DNA of 64,000 nt from Gnetum montanum. Lineage: Eukaryota > Streptophyta > Gnetopsida > Gnetales > Gnetaceae. The translations under genes and the position numbers were made by a program. Under the pieces are notes generated by a model, which saw only the letters and a program-made list of their open reading frames with translations, searched no databases and had not been told where the DNA came from. Every line of letters starts with the position of its first letter. The stretch's first letter is position 1. Of this stretch, positions 11,622 to 23,899 are shown in pieces. Where the stretch lies: the NCBI GenBank assembly GCA_015680685.1, contig MNCI01006151.1, positions 576,155 through 640,154 on the forward strand, given 5' to 3'.

Positions 11622-13113
11622 TGAAACACCACAAACTTTTGTATGTTATAAGCTACTACCATCATGTAGCTTTCACCCCATGAAACCTGAGGCAAAACTT
11701 CATTGTAAGTGTGAAGATTGTAATCCATGGAGGGCAGTCTCACATATTCCATGCTTTTGGGGCTAAAAATGCCTCATAAGTGGTCAAAGTCGCATTTCCC
11801 AAGTAAAAACTTTCACCTAGTGTTTATATTTGGGTTTGTTGGGGGGGTGTGGGGAAGAGGTCAAAATGCCTTTTAGAATTTCAAAAATGGCAATTTGATG
11901 GGTTTTGTGAGGGGCATACATTTTTCTACACTAGGAACATCTACATGGGGTAAATATTTCCTACCCCCAACTTGGAGGAGTGGGAATGTTTCTTCTTAGC
12001 TTGGAAACTCCCCCTTCATTGCCCCCACCCCCACACCCCCCCATGCTCTCACTAGCATGGAAGCCAAAAAATCTAGATTTCAACACTTCATGGACTTCAA
12101 CATTGACCAACCACTCTAGCAATGATGGCAAAAACATCAACATGGAAGATTCATCTCCAGCATAGAAAGTGTGCCCTTGTTACTATTTATAGTAAATGGA
12201 ATGGCCATGGGGGAAAGGCATTTACTATATATGATAACCCCCCAAATTTGAGCATTTATCTTACTTGCACGAGGTAGAAGTTTGCAACAATTTGGCAGTT
12301 GATTTACAACCATTATGCAGCCAAATCATAGCCATTTTGCAACCCCAATCATGGCCTAATACTTATAAAAATTAGCCTCAACCACCATTTATAGGTTCCA
12401 CACTTTTATAATCCTATACTATTGGCATTGGTTCAACAATTTTTCTCAAGTTCTACACTTGGGCATTTTCAAGAACTCAAGAGTTTTTGCAAGTTCTTAC
12501 ACTTGTATTCTCTTGAACCCAGCATAAAAACCATGTGATCTTATGACTTTGTAACTCCCTTTGGGATTTGTGAATTTTCTATTTCCATGCTACACTCTTG
12601 GGATTGCCAACTTTCAATGTAAAGCACTTGGATAACTTGGATTCTTCACACTTCTCAACCCTCACCATATCCAACATTGTAGATTTGGAGTAGCAACACA
12701 AGAGATTCAAGACCATTAGGAGTGGTAAAACACTTAACTCATGGAGTTAACTACATCTACTTCAATAGACCTTGAACCCTTGCCCAAGTGAACCCCATTG
12801 CTACCCACTCAAGCACCATTTTTGCACATTTATATAACTTAATATTTATTCTTTCTCAATAAAGTTTTAAGTTCTATGTTTTTTGTGAAAAATATAGTCA
12901 TTTATTTTCTGTGCATTATTCAGACCTATTATCAATTTTAGCATTCTATTTTTATTACCCTATTTTGCATTTTGTAAGTCCCTAGTTGATTTTTCAAACT
13001 AGTCAAGGAACCTCAAATCTCATTTTTTTCGGAGGCCTCGGGGATTTGTGGATTGAGGACTACTACACTAGATCCATTTGTCTTTCTAGTAATCAATTTT
13101 TCTAGTCACAACA
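11622..13113 (+). repeat. Element D 5' LTR
   Basis: It starts TGAAACACCACAAA and ends CACAACA, matching 31536-32988 throughout. Shared blocks include ccatggagg, ttcaccccatgaaacct, actatttatagtaa and ttctcaataaag. It holds G-runs near 11840, a TATA-like tttatagtaa at 12186, and near 12041 the hairpin-type motif catgctctcactagcatgg, which resembles the hairpins of the tandem array at 23.9-27.2 kb. No coding potential is seen. Confidence 0.85.
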
Positions 13114-13119
13114 ATTTCC

Positions 13120-13139
13120 TTGGTGCTAGAAGCAGGGCC
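13120..13139 (+). other. Putative primer binding site (element D)
   Basis: The sequence ttggtgctagaagcagggcc begins six bases after the 5' LTR, where a primer binding site is expected. It resembles sites seen in giant Tat/Ogre elements as far as I recall, but I cannot assign the tRNA with confidence. Confidence 0.45.
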
Positions 13140-13910
13140 TCCACCCAATTTCTATGTCCAATCTTATGACCATCATTTCCAATGTTGCCAATCATCTTAG
13201 AATTTGTAATTTTTTGCTTCAAAACCTTTGAATTTTTGCATCACACAATGTTATAACCCATCCCCCCTACAACCAAAGACCAGCATGCAAGCTGTAGGTG
13301 TTTGGGTTTTCAAGATTTTCATAGTAGTTTTTGTGAATTTTAAAACCAATGTTGACATCCCATCAAAACCTTCAAAAGATTAACATTGTCACTTCCCCCT
13401 TATGAAAAAAACTATAGTGTGGAAGTTGCAAGTGTTTGGGTGGTACCTTTTCATGCAATTTTTATGAACTTTTTAACCCCAAAGCTAGTATTGAAACCTT
13501 CCCCCTTTTCTTTTGGCTACCAATTTCACCATTCCTAGTTTCTGATGTTGGTGGTGTAGCCCTTCTAGAAATTATCAATATTCTAGAAGTTAGCTTTTCC
13601 CCCATTTTTTGAAGTTGAGAAAATTGGAAACCTGCTAAAACCAAGCTTCAGTGGGAAAACACAAACTTTCCACTTTGGTTTTTAGCCTTCCCCTCATCAA
13701 TGTTGATCTTAACACCAACTTTCCTAGCTTTTCATTTTTGGTAAATGGATAAATTCCCTTACCCCACACTTACTAATTTTATTAAGTGCTCCATTTTAGG
13801 CCTTTTTTTTACTTCCTTTGATCATTTTTGAATCCCACTTGTTGAAATCCACCTCTATTACTAATTTGCCCTTGTTATTACTAATTTGCACCAAAATTTA
13901 GGTCAACCTC
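13140..13910 (+). other. Element D leader, no gene seen
   Basis: This is an AT-rich leader between the putative primer site and gag. Two related phrases occur, gtaggtgtttgggttt near 13291 and gcaagtgtttgggtgg near 13427, with the surroundings suggesting a weak duplication of about 135 bp. No domain is recognisable. Confidence 0.5.
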
Positions 13911-15300
13911 ATGATTCCACGTGTTGAAGTAGAGGTAAAAAGGGAGTTTGAGCTCATACATCAAGATGGAAAAGAGTGTGTCCCTTCTCTGTATGACCAA
14001 ATACCTCTAACTGACATCTATGCTAGCATATTGGCTTAATTTATTACAATGAAAGAGGAAGATGACAATCATAACTCAAAAGAACAACAAGAGGAGGAGG
14101 ATGAATTTAGGGTAGAATCTAAGCTTGAAAATATCCTAGGGGGATTTTTCCAAAAAATGTCTTCAAAGGTTACAATGCATTCCTCTAACACTTTTGCTTT
14201 CTTCATGGGCATGGTGCCACCATCTTCCACTCCCTCCTATCCTACCATGGCTAGTCCCACACCAATCATAGCCACACATCAAACTTAATCAATGTCATAG
14301 CCAACAACCTATAACACATCTATGTTGTTCACTACATAGCCTCGATCTGTACAACCATCGATGATGGTTTGTGCCACTACAAATCCATTAACTACCTATG
14401 TTGGGCTCACATTGGGACCCCAAGTAACTCAAGGGTCACACATCCCATTTATCCTATTTGTGCCTCAAGTACTAGCATAAATATCCTTTTCCTTGTTTGG
14501 CCCATAAGCTAGGACCATAATGCAACCTCTTCCTTCCATCCTACAACCCATACCAAGGCCACAAGCCTTACAACAAACACCACAATCCTATGTGCAAACC
14601 CCACAACCAACAAGACCACCACAAGGCCTAGATCAAGCCTTTCAAATGATCTAGGACCTATGGAAGAATTGAGAAGTCTTAAAGCCTCTACTTCACAAAT
14701 TGTCAAGATTAAGAACTTCTACCAAGATGATCCAATCAATGTTATGGTCCCACCCTTGACACTTCCTCCTAGTGTCCTTATTCCTTAATTTAGAAAGTAT
14801 AATGGAGAAGGTGATCCCAATGCTCACCTTATTACCTTTCAATTTGAATGCTTACTCTTACAACCATGGTCACATACCATCATGAGGATTTTCCTCATGT
14901 CTTTGACTCACAAAGCACTTGATTGGTACTGGATAGTGCCTAGGGGATCCATGTCCTCTCTGGAGGACTTTATAACCTATTTGTTAACCACTTCAAGTAT
15001 AACTTGAAGCCTAATACAATGCTTGATCAACTCATAAAGGTTAAGCAAGGGTCCTTAGAACCCATGCAGAAGTTCATTTAGTAGTTGAATTGACTACTGA
15101 ATGAAATACTAGAGCCTATAGCTGAAGCCCACCTATTGGAAATATTTAAGAGAGTGGTTACTGAATTCATCAATTCCAAGCTCTACTACCTTGATCCATG
15201 GTCTCTTAACTAGGGATTTTCACAAACTAAAAATATACAGGATGTTACAGAGGTTGGTCATGATTTAGCCTACATAGCATATAAAAATCAACATACACAA
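13911..15300 (+). pseudogene. Element D gag (decayed)
   Basis: An acidic segment (EEDDNHNSKEQQEEEDEF, about 14050) is followed by a Pro/Gln/Thr-rich stretch to about 14640. The capsid core then reads FQFECLLLQPWSHTIMRIFL and SLTHKALDWYWIVPRGSMSS (14840-14970), the LTGPALxWYxxL pattern of Tat/Ogre gag. It continues through a degraded GE.xxEYxQRW region to about 15200. Stops, mostly TAG, and several frame changes break it. Confidence 0.75.
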
Positions 15301-16500
15301 AGGGGCAAGGAGAAAGGGAGAAAAAAATATGACCATAGCAACTGTGACCAAAGAAACAAATATCACAAACCAAGGGCCAATGGCCAACTCACCTAAGGCC
15401 CCCACTAATAACCACAATAACCAACCATCAACCTCTAAGGTCACTACATTGACAATAACCAAACCTAATTTTAAAAGAAAGAATAGATCCAAGTACACTA
15501 CAGTGCCATTAAAAACCATAAGATTTGTTAGACCAACTTTTCAAAAGAGAGTGTCCTTAATATACATAGATGTTTGAAGTTTTCTAAAATAAGCATGATA
15601 TACTTTGTGAAATAACTAAAGATTCCACTAGACAAATAAAAGATTACCCTCAATTACCTAACTACTTCAAGTTAGATTGCTTCTACCAATATCATCAACT
15701 ACCTGGTCATGATAGACTTCTAGCTTGCACTGAGGGATGACTTGTAGAGGATGATAGATAGGATTGAGTTTGTCTTAGATGCTTTCAACCTAGTTCAACC
15801 ATAAAATCAGTCAATGCAGGTCTACAAGGATCCATTGAATGCTAATGATAGACCTTATGCCATTTTAGCAGCTAACATTAATGATGATAAAAAATCCCCA
15901 GGAGAACCATTCATGATCCAAGTACCCCCTTGTGATGAAAGGGTTTCTTCAACCTCCACTAGTTAAAGATCCCTCTTTGTCATAATAGTAACATCCTAAT
16001 TACCTCTGAGGGATACTTTTACCATCAGGGTATCTTAGCCTAACATAACCCAAACTATCGTAGCTCAAACAACTACACAACAACCTCTTGTGGTGGCTAG
16101 TAGTACTACCTCTTCCTCATAACCAATAAATGATAGCCAAAAAACTTCAACCAAGCTAACAAAGAGGCATAAGGAAAAGCCTAATAATAAGGGTGAAAAA
16201 TAGATGGAGGCATGAAAGGAAGTGGGCCCACTGAAACCCACTTCCATTTCAACTATACCCATGACCTCCTCTTCCCAACCCAATCTAACTAACAAGCCAT
16301 AGGAGGACACTAAGGCCCATATCTAGAATAATGAGAAAAAGCCACAACAACTACAACCTAAAGCCAAAGTCCACATTTTGGGATGTGTGGAGGAAGTAAA
16401 GCATAACCAAGGTGATGAGTCCATAGCCAATGATAAAAACTTCCTCAGTGCAATGGACTAAGTCAAGAAATTCCTCAAGTAGAAAAACACAACTCTAAGC
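15301..16500 (+). pseudogene. Element D gag-protease linker (decayed)
   Basis: A low-complexity, Lys/Thr/Gln/Pro-rich coding-like stretch lies between capsid and protease. One frame contains PYAILAANINDDKKSPGEPF and repeated Thr/Gln/Pro runs. The frame leads into the protease domain with only TAG/TAA interruptions. No zinc knuckle is obvious. Confidence 0.5.
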
Positions 16501-16515
16501 CTGTATGACCTAATC

Positions 16516-17340
16516 ATGACTTCTATCACACATTGTGAGGTGCTAGTAAAAATGTTGACTTCTATCGCCATTAGTGAGGACATCCCTGCTAATGAGGAAT
16601 CCATCCATGCAATGATGATTCCTTCCTTACCCAGGGAGAAGAAGTCAACACCCCTAGTATTTCGTGATAGTCAAATCAAGGTTAATTCCAAAAATGATGA
16701 AGTAACTAGGGCTCCTCTATTCATAACTATATATGTAGGATAATTTAAAGTGCATTGGGTGCATGTTGATGATGGGGCTGAAACTAATGTCATCCCATGC
16801 ACAATTGTTGAATTCTTAGGCCTAAATGAGCAAATACAACCTATATCAATAGCTACCCTAAAATCTTTTAATGGATCTAGGGTTTCCATCAAGGGGTCTA
16901 TCTTCTTAGACTTTGTGGTAGAGGAGTAATTCCCCACAACCACCAATTTCTTAGTGGTGGAGGAAACACTAAGGTATAACCTTATCCTAGGAAGACCTTG
17001 GTTGGCTTAATTATGAGTCGTATGCTCAACCTTTCATCAAGAAATTCACCTTCCTTATGAGGGAGGTGAAATCATCATTCATGGGGATAATGTAGATCCC
17101 TTGACTATCAAAAACGTGAACATAGAGTAGGAGTTTGAAGTGGAGCTTCAAGAAGAAACTCCTAGCCATGAAGTTCAACAATATAGGAAAAGCAACAATA
17201 ACAACGATAAGCAATGAGATGTGTCATGAGATGAACTCCCTTTTAATATCGTAAGTGAAGGGGATCATGAACACAAACTTGTGAAAAGTAAACCTTACTC
17301 ATTCCGTAACCTATCAAAGATTAGGAAGAATCGGCATAAG
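16516..17340 (+). pseudogene. Element D aspartic protease (decayed but motifs clear)
   Basis: A pre-protease helix lies at 16516-16640. Then come ITIYVG and VHWVHVDDGAETNVIP (about 16750-16800), matching the plant gypsy active site VLIDNGSAxNVxP with DSG changed to DDG. The strand FNGSRVSIKGSIFLDF follows, then the flap/second motif YNLILGRPWLA at about 16977-17010. An acidic tail ends near 17340. Apart from C-to-T stops the domain is well preserved. In gypsy elements RT normally follows directly. Here a 10-kb block intervenes. Confidence 0.85.
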
Positions 17341-18074
17341 TGAAGTTTACCTTAACCTTTTTCATTCCATGCCCTTACAACCAAATGCACTGATAGCCAT
17401 GTAGCCTAATTTTTTATACCTTTTTATATACTTTTTTTTTTACTCTTTATGCATGTAGCCTAAGTTTCTACTTTCATTTGCATTTTACCTATTTATTGCA
17501 GCCTTTATTTTTACTCATGTTATAAACAAGTTGAAAGCCTTAAAAACCTAAAAACATAAAATCATCAAAAAAATATAGGTTTCTCTTTAACACTAGCCTA
17601 CTATGACCTTAAACTAGCAAAATCACACTCCACTAAGACTCTAAACTGGCATCTTAGTTTGTTAAGACTTTAAACTGACATCTAGGCTCACTATGGCCTT
17701 AAACTGGTAATGCAATATAACTTGTATCCATGATGGCCTAAAACTAGCAAACATCTTTATTATTATTATTATACTTCTTTTTTCTTAGCCTATTATCTCA
17801 CCAAATATCCATTTAATGTTATAACCAAAACATCAACCTAGCCATTCACAACCTTCAATGTTTACAACATTTACTAGAGAAATATAGGTAGCCAAAAAAT
17901 GAAACCAAAAATTTAAATTTAAATTTAAATTGTCCATAATATACATAGTCATGGCCACACTATGTGGAAAAATTGTCAAAAAATAATAACAACCATCTAT
18001 AACATAGTCTTGGCTAATAATAGCCAACAACTTGAAAATAAAAACAAATAGCCAACAAACTAAGTTGATGGAGG
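17341..18074 (+). repeat. Spacer with 31-33 bp repeat cluster 1 (element D)
   Basis: Between protease and the antisense gene lies a T-rich stretch, then about five degenerate copies (17590-17760) of a unit like ccactaaggccttaaactagcatc spaced 28-40 bp. A (TTA)n tract at 17758-17772 and an (AAATTT)n tract at 17910-17931 follow. The same unit recurs at 27336-27690 and 31343-31395. Confidence 0.65.
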
Positions 18075-18145
18075 CTACTGAGAGGTTTCTAGAGGAGAAA
18101 GTGGTGGGTCATTTCCACCCTCACTGCTAGGGCTGCCAATGTCTC

Positions 18146-18241
18146 CTAATGCTTGAAATACAACAAGACATAGCCAGTTCGCAACCAATAGCCAAAATCA
18201 TAAACAAAAACTAAAAATAGAAAACATAAAATATATCAAAC
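18146..18241 (-). other. Predicted intron of antisense gene (96 bp)
   Basis: On the - strand the donor reads CATAG|GTTTGATATA and the acceptor reads CAAGCATTAG|GAGAC. The last exon is short, acidic and Pro-rich and ends in TAG at 18077-18075. Confidence 0.5.
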
Positions 18242-19065
18242 CTATGGAGATTCTAGCTTCATCACTTTTAGGGGTAGATGAGGAAGGCCTTCCTCCAAAT
18301 GATGGAGGATTTGGTACTTTTTCATGTTAACCCAATTAATGTCCCCAAGATCAATGCTAGAAAGGATGCTAGTCTTATCTACCATAGTCCGAGTAGGTGG
18401 CTCTCGAGTCATAGTAGTTGTAGAGTTCTCACCTGCAATAATGGAACTTTGAGTAGTAAGGGATTGCTCCACCATGAAAGTACTCTCAAAAATTTAATAA
18501 TCACTCTCTACCTAGATCCCCTAGATGAACAACTCTCTCTTGTGTTCTTCAATCAACTCCTTCTTGAGCCACTTAAGGTAGGCTCCATGATCTTCCTTGT
18601 ACTATTTCTTGTGTGCCTTTTGTTTCTTACCCCCCTCTAGAACCCAAGCATAGTGATCTTTCTAGTCATCAACCTTCTAGGAGATGAGGTCCATTTGCAT
18701 CCATTATTTCACCATCTCTTATAAGACCACTACTTTGTCCTTAATGACATTCTAGTAGCGGGCCCATGTGATCTCCCTAGTCTGTAATTCTCTTGAGTTA
18801 GCTACTTGGGCTTCCATAAAGGTCTTGTAGTCTTAGAGATCTCTAATAGTTTTCTCCTACTATTAAGTCTTCTTCCTTAAGGCCATAACTTCCTCTCATA
18901 GGAATTTGTTAGACCTCTCTATCTCCCATGACGTTTTTGCACATGACCTTGCTAGATTAATAGCAATTTGGTACAACTTCAAAGATTCACTAGATACATC
19001 AAGGGAAGGCTTAGGTTAGGAGTTAATCTCCATGTCTCTAGTAGGGTTCCACTCCACATAAGGCA

Positions 19066-19179
19066 CTACACAAGCATGAAATATAGCCATAAACATAATG
19101 TACAACCTAAGATATCCATAACATAAGCATAGCCTATAACATAGCCAAACAACTAAGGTGCATAAAATGAAGTCCTTAC
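19066..19179 (-). other. Predicted intron of antisense gene (114 bp)
   Basis: On the - strand the donor reads GATAG|GTAAGGACTT and the acceptor reads TGCTTGTGTAG|TGCC. It precedes the coiled-coil exon. Confidence 0.6.
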
Positions 19180-19317
19180 CTATCTTAGGTGCAACCTATT
19201 ACAACTAGTCAAAAATGTCCTTAGCCATCCCACGCATGAACTTCACTTTGTCTGGGGTATCCACCCCTGATTTCACACAAATCTTAGGGACACGAGCTTA
19301 TACTAATGGCTTAGGAA

Positions 19318-19407
19318 CTGCTATAAGCATAACAATCATTGAATAGTTAAGATGAAAACCAAAATTAAACTATAAGATATAACTAAAATAGTAAGACATG
19401 GGCATAC
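19318..19407 (-). other. Predicted intron of antisense gene (87-90 bp)
   Basis: On the - strand the donor reads GCCAA|GTATGCC. The acceptor is either TATAG or TATAGCAG, three bases apart, so the low end may be 19318 or 19321. Confidence 0.5.
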
Positions 19408-19600
19408 TTGGCTCCTCCTCCTCTTCCTCCTATGGAATGATGATGGAGGATGTACCCTGCACCACCTCACCAAACAAGGTATAGCTCATTTATATCTACA
19501 TTAGTAAACCCTTCAACCTCAAGTTGCTTTAGAAATGCCTTTTCTACATGCCTTTGTTATTCCTTTGTAGTAGCCTAGGTTGTCATAGCTTGACATTTTT

Positions 19601-19697
19601 CTACAACCATAGCACATAGAAAAGTGGTTAACACATGAAACCATAAAGTAGCCATAAACTTTAAAACATAAAATAGCCAAACTTAAACAAAGCATAC
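19601..19697 (-). other. Predicted intron of antisense gene (97 bp)
   Basis: On the - strand the donor reads CACAG|GTATGCTTTG and the acceptor reads ATGGTTGTAG|AAAAATG. It follows a Lys/Glu-rich exon end. Confidence 0.55.
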
Positions 19698-20754
19698 CTG
19701 TGACTACCTACTACGATGGTCTAAACTTAAACTTAAGCTTCTTTGGGGTAGGTTGGTTTGATGTTGATGATGCTTCCTCTATAGACCTCTTAAGTCTCTC
19801 TTTGGCTGCCCCTTCGACCTCCTTGGATAGTTTTTTAGCCTCTAGAATGATCACTAGAAATGTGAGAGGCTCCTCATCATTTTGCTATTAGGGGACTCAA
19901 ACTACCTAACATTAAGGTCCTTGGTGATGATGGATAGTGTATCATCCATCCCCTCTAGTGAGTTATGGGCCTAAATTTTTGGATAAATGTGCTTTATCCA
20001 AGGATTGAAAAGTTGTCTTGGGTCTTGGAAAACCCATCGTCCATTCCTATACACCACTAGAAACTCCACAAACCTCTTCAAATAACTTGTAAAAAATGCA
20101 AAGGGCATGTGGATTATTGTAGAGTTGTCTGCATAGAGTCTAAGGATCTCCTCCTAAAGCCTAATAGCCAAAGTAGCCACCCAGTTGAACCTGGTACCAC
20201 CCATCAAGACCTTCTTAAAGGTCCACCCTTGCACAATGCCAATCACATTCTTTTTTAATAATAGTTTATAAAATGCATAAGACTAGAATAGAGGACATGA
20301 CTCCCTTACATCAAGGTTCATGGAGCCATCCATAGAAGTTTCAGAGTGGCCCATGTTGACACCAAGCCACTCTAGAACTTCCTCACAATGGCCCGATTCC
20401 TTCACTATCCTAGTGGAAACCTTTGCCCTATTAATAGGAATACCAAACAAGTTGCAAAAGAGACCCTCATCAATATCCATGTTAACCTTCATACCTCAGA
20501 TGCTAGTGCTAAAAATACTAGCTTTCTCATAGAAGGAATCAATAACATGCAACATCTCTATAGCAAGGATAGAAGGAATATGTACCATATATACATCAAC
20601 CAAACCTACAGGCTAGATGTTTACTTGAATGTACCTAGGCACCTATCCCCTTAGCCACTCCTATGCTATATCACCTCACCAAACTTCAAGATGATGGTAT
20701 CCTCATGACACGCCCTTAAATGTGGTATGGTAACATTAGCAAAGGTGGAAGGTC

Positions 20755-20860
20755 CTACAAAGGAATAAGCAAAGTTTAGCATCAAAAAATAGTCAACGCA
20801 ATAGAACAATTAGAATTTTCATAATCATAAAACATTAGAAGCTATAGCCTTTATATTTAC
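20755..20860 (-). other. Predicted intron of antisense gene (106 bp)
   Basis: On the - strand the donor reads GAAAG|GTAAATATAA and the acceptor reads ATTCCTTTGTAG|GACC. The flanking exons are coding-like. Confidence 0.6.
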
Positions 20861-21120
20861 CTTTCCTCTTCTTCTTCAGGGTGGTTTGAGTAGAGGTACC
20901 AGCTGTAAGGGTCTAATCCATGGAGTTATTGAAGTCTTCCCACCAATTGCAAATCATCCCATCATCCTTGCACTTCTTCTATACAAGGTTGAACCTTGTA
21001 GTGTAGGCATTGAAGTCTCCTCTTAACTATTGATACATAATAGTTTTAATCTAGAGGCCCTTGGTGAATTCATTTAAAGTAATCTAAGCCATTGCCAAGG
21101 TTTGATCATTCACCTTGTAC

Positions 21121-21215
21121 CTGCAAGAAGTTCATAAGATTAATGAAGTTAGGAAAGATAATTTAGCCAATAAAGCTAGAGAAAAACATGAAAATACTAT
21201 AACAACTATACTTAC
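21121..21215 (-). other. Predicted intron of antisense gene (95 bp)
   Basis: On the - strand the donor reads CTAGG|GTAAGTATAG and the acceptor reads ACTTCTTGCAG|GTACAAGG. Both match plant splice consensus well, and the interior is AT-rich. Confidence 0.6.
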
Positions 21216-21689
21216 CCTAGTAGACGATACATGATGCTCGGTGAGTTTTGGAACAATGTGTGGACCATATATGCCACCATTAGAGTATTGTCAACATTGT
21301 ACTAGCTATACTCTGGCATCATCCATATCTCCATAAGGTAATGTGGGTTGATGGAATTTTCTATTCTCCCTGATGTCCTAGGAGGCAAATTGTCAATAAT
21401 AAATTGATAATCAAGCTAGATGCCCAAGGAAACAAGGTCTCCACTATGGCCCTAGCTACATTTGTGGACAAATGTGACCACAACATGACATTGAAGTTTT
21501 GTAGAATTTAGGCAAGGAATTCCCTTGCCCCAAGTCAAAACCATAGTGAGAACTTCCCTAGAGGCATATCAAGGAGAGGGTTATTGGTCTTGGGATGATC
21601 AATGTAGCACAGAATGCCCACCAACATCATGATGATGAGGATGGACTTCAAATAAGCCTTGCACAAAGTAAAGCAAAAGCACTCTAACC

Positions 21690-23340
21690 AATTAGAACTT
21701 CTTAACAAATTTGGAAAAAAAAAACATCCTAGTCAAAGGTGAAATTAGCCTTTGTAAAAATATTTATGATGTTTATCTAAATTAGCTTACAAAATTCCAC
21801 AAAAAAGCATTATTACAAACTTACATAGCAAAAACATTATGGCTAATTGGAATTACTTATCAAATTTGGAAAAAACATCCTAGTTAGAGGTGAAATTAGG
21901 CTCTGTAAAAAGCTCTAAGGTTTCTATCTAAGTTGACTTAAGAAATTCCACAAATGCATTATTACAACCTTCTATAACCTTTTACTTCATAGCCCAAAAT
22001 ATTATAGCCAAAATTAAGCCTCAATTTAAAGCATGCATAAAATTAGAAAAAGCATTAAAACTTAGAAAAAGCAAATAGCCATAGTAAAAATATTTTTAAA
22101 AATAGTAAAGCCTTTTCTTTTCTTAAGAAAAAAATTTAAAACATAAGCTTTATAAGAAAAACTACTCATATCAATCACATTCATCCAAAATTTAACCTTA
22201 TTTGCATAGTTTCACCAAAAATTTATTAAAAATTCATTTGGCCTTCTATTTCAATGATTCCACCATGAAAAAAATCTAGAAATCATAAATCTTAAAGCCA
22301 TGACCATTGCAACTAGAAATACATAACCATTTTTACATGGAACATAGACAAATTAGCAAAAAACTATAACTATCACCATGAATCACCATTCATAGAGGAT
22401 TGGTAAAAAATTCACCAAAAACTTGTTTGATGGCCAAATGAAGTGATTGCACCAACATTTAAAAGATTAAATAAATTCCTAAATGTCCACTCTTAATGAA
22501 AATTCAAAACCATTTCTACTTATTTAGAAAAAAATTTACCAAATTGGACAAAAATCTAAAAATGGCACAAACCTCCTTTTGACATAGGCTTAGAAAACAT
22601 TTCATACAAAAATTCATTTTAAAGCCAATTGGAGTAATTCCACCTCTGTTGGAAAGATGAAGCCAAGACCTACCCATCCATAACCAAAAAAATAGCTAAA
22701 ATTCTTTCCATTTGCTTAAAATGTTTTTTGAATTTACATGAAAATTTGAAAACAACATAGAAACCTAATTGCATGACCTTAGGAAAACAGTCATAACTTA
22801 ACCATTTTAAAGCCAAATTGAACAAGATAATAGCCATTAGAAAGGTTAAACATAGGAATAAAAATTCATAAAATTATATTTGAAAAATATGTAGCCATTT
22901 TCTTAAGAAAAAATACATGACATTGCTTGCTGTTTTCATCTAAAAAGCTAAAAAGCTAAAACCCAACTTAACATAGCCAAAACAACTAAAATGATCGATA
23001 CCCATTAGAAAGCACACCAAAATAATGGGGTAGGATTTTGTTGAAAGTTAATTTTAATGAATTGTTTGGCCTAAATCTAAGAACAATGGCCATATCCCCA
23101 AATTTTGGGAAAAAAAGCATGAAAACAACAAGCTTCATTTTAAAAATCAAATCTACTAAGGCAAAAACAATGAAATGACCATAGATCTATGTAGAAATGG
23201 AAAAAATGAGAGGTGAGATTTTTGTAGAATTTCATTTTACCTTCTTTGTTAGTGTGGATCTAAGAAAAATGGCCATACACATGTGGCAAGAAAAACATAA
23301 GAAAAAGCAATGAAAACAGCCTAAAGACCAAGCAAAAATA
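21690..23340. repeat. Degenerate tandem repeats with ~160 and ~187 bp spacing in the putative first intron of the antisense gene
   Basis: A direct duplication is clear at 21691-21846 and 21850-22006; both copies carry aaatttggaaaaaa, acatcctagt, aggtgaaattag and aaattccaca. Beyond it, a looser motif (aaagccaa.ttgg..tgattccacc....gaaag) recurs near 22240, 22425, 22612, 22800 and 22985, at steps of about 185-188 bp. No coding frame is seen. If the exon calls are right, the stretch lies in the first intron of the antisense gene. Confidence 0.55.
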
Positions 23341-23899
23341 GGTAGAACTACCTACCTTAGAGTAGCAAAAAATGAGGCCTAGATGGAGATAGGCCTAGGT
23401 AATTCTTGCAACTCTTTGGCATGCTCATACATCTTTTGAATCCTAGGATTTTGACTCTTTCCTCCATGTTGCTTGGGCACCATGGTAGGCTCAATGCTGT
23501 GGATGATTGAAATTAAGAAAAATAGGAGTTCTACACTATTTTTGGGAAGGAATGAGGGTTCCACACTAAGGATAGGCTTCTTCTACCATAAAAGTCTTTT
23601 CCAAAGCTCTCCTCCGATGCACAGTTTGCAATAATGACAATTGTGATAAAAAAACTTGTGAAATTTGGCATTAAAACACATCTAACCTAAACGCCCACCT
23701 CTAAACCCTAGTTGCCCATTGAGTGCACCATAACTCCAAGTGCACTAAAGTGAAAGGGGGAGGGGGAAAGTCTCTTATATGCTTAAATTGGAGGGATTTT
23801 AGCTCAAAATTCAAAATTTTACATTTTTGGGTTGTGGGCCATACCATATGCCCTCACTCTTGCCTAAAATTGCTTCAATGTTGAGCTTTGAGCACTTTT

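Larger units (their letters stand above)
18075..23483 (-). pseudogene. Antisense multi-exon gene inside element D (decayed, unknown function)
   Basis: The - strand reads as a spliced gene opposite in sense to the element's own pol. A candidate start is ATG 23483-23481 (MVPKQHGGKSQNPRIQKMY), with a donor CTAAG|GTAGG at 23355. Further exons are about 21216-21683, 20861-21120, 19698-20754, 19408-19600, 19180-19317, 18242-19065 and 18075-18145, the last ending ..PPLSPLETSQ then TAG. Each junction has GT-AG ends and introns of 87-114 bp. The exon at 19698-20754 contains NRAKVSTRIVKESGHCEEVL and a Lys-rich end; the exon at 18242-19065 is a charged, coiled-coil-like stretch. Stops are mostly TAG in place of CAG. 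I do not recognise the family. It resembles in style the extra ORF of element B (N-terminal globular part, coiled-coil C-terminus). Confidence 0.6.
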
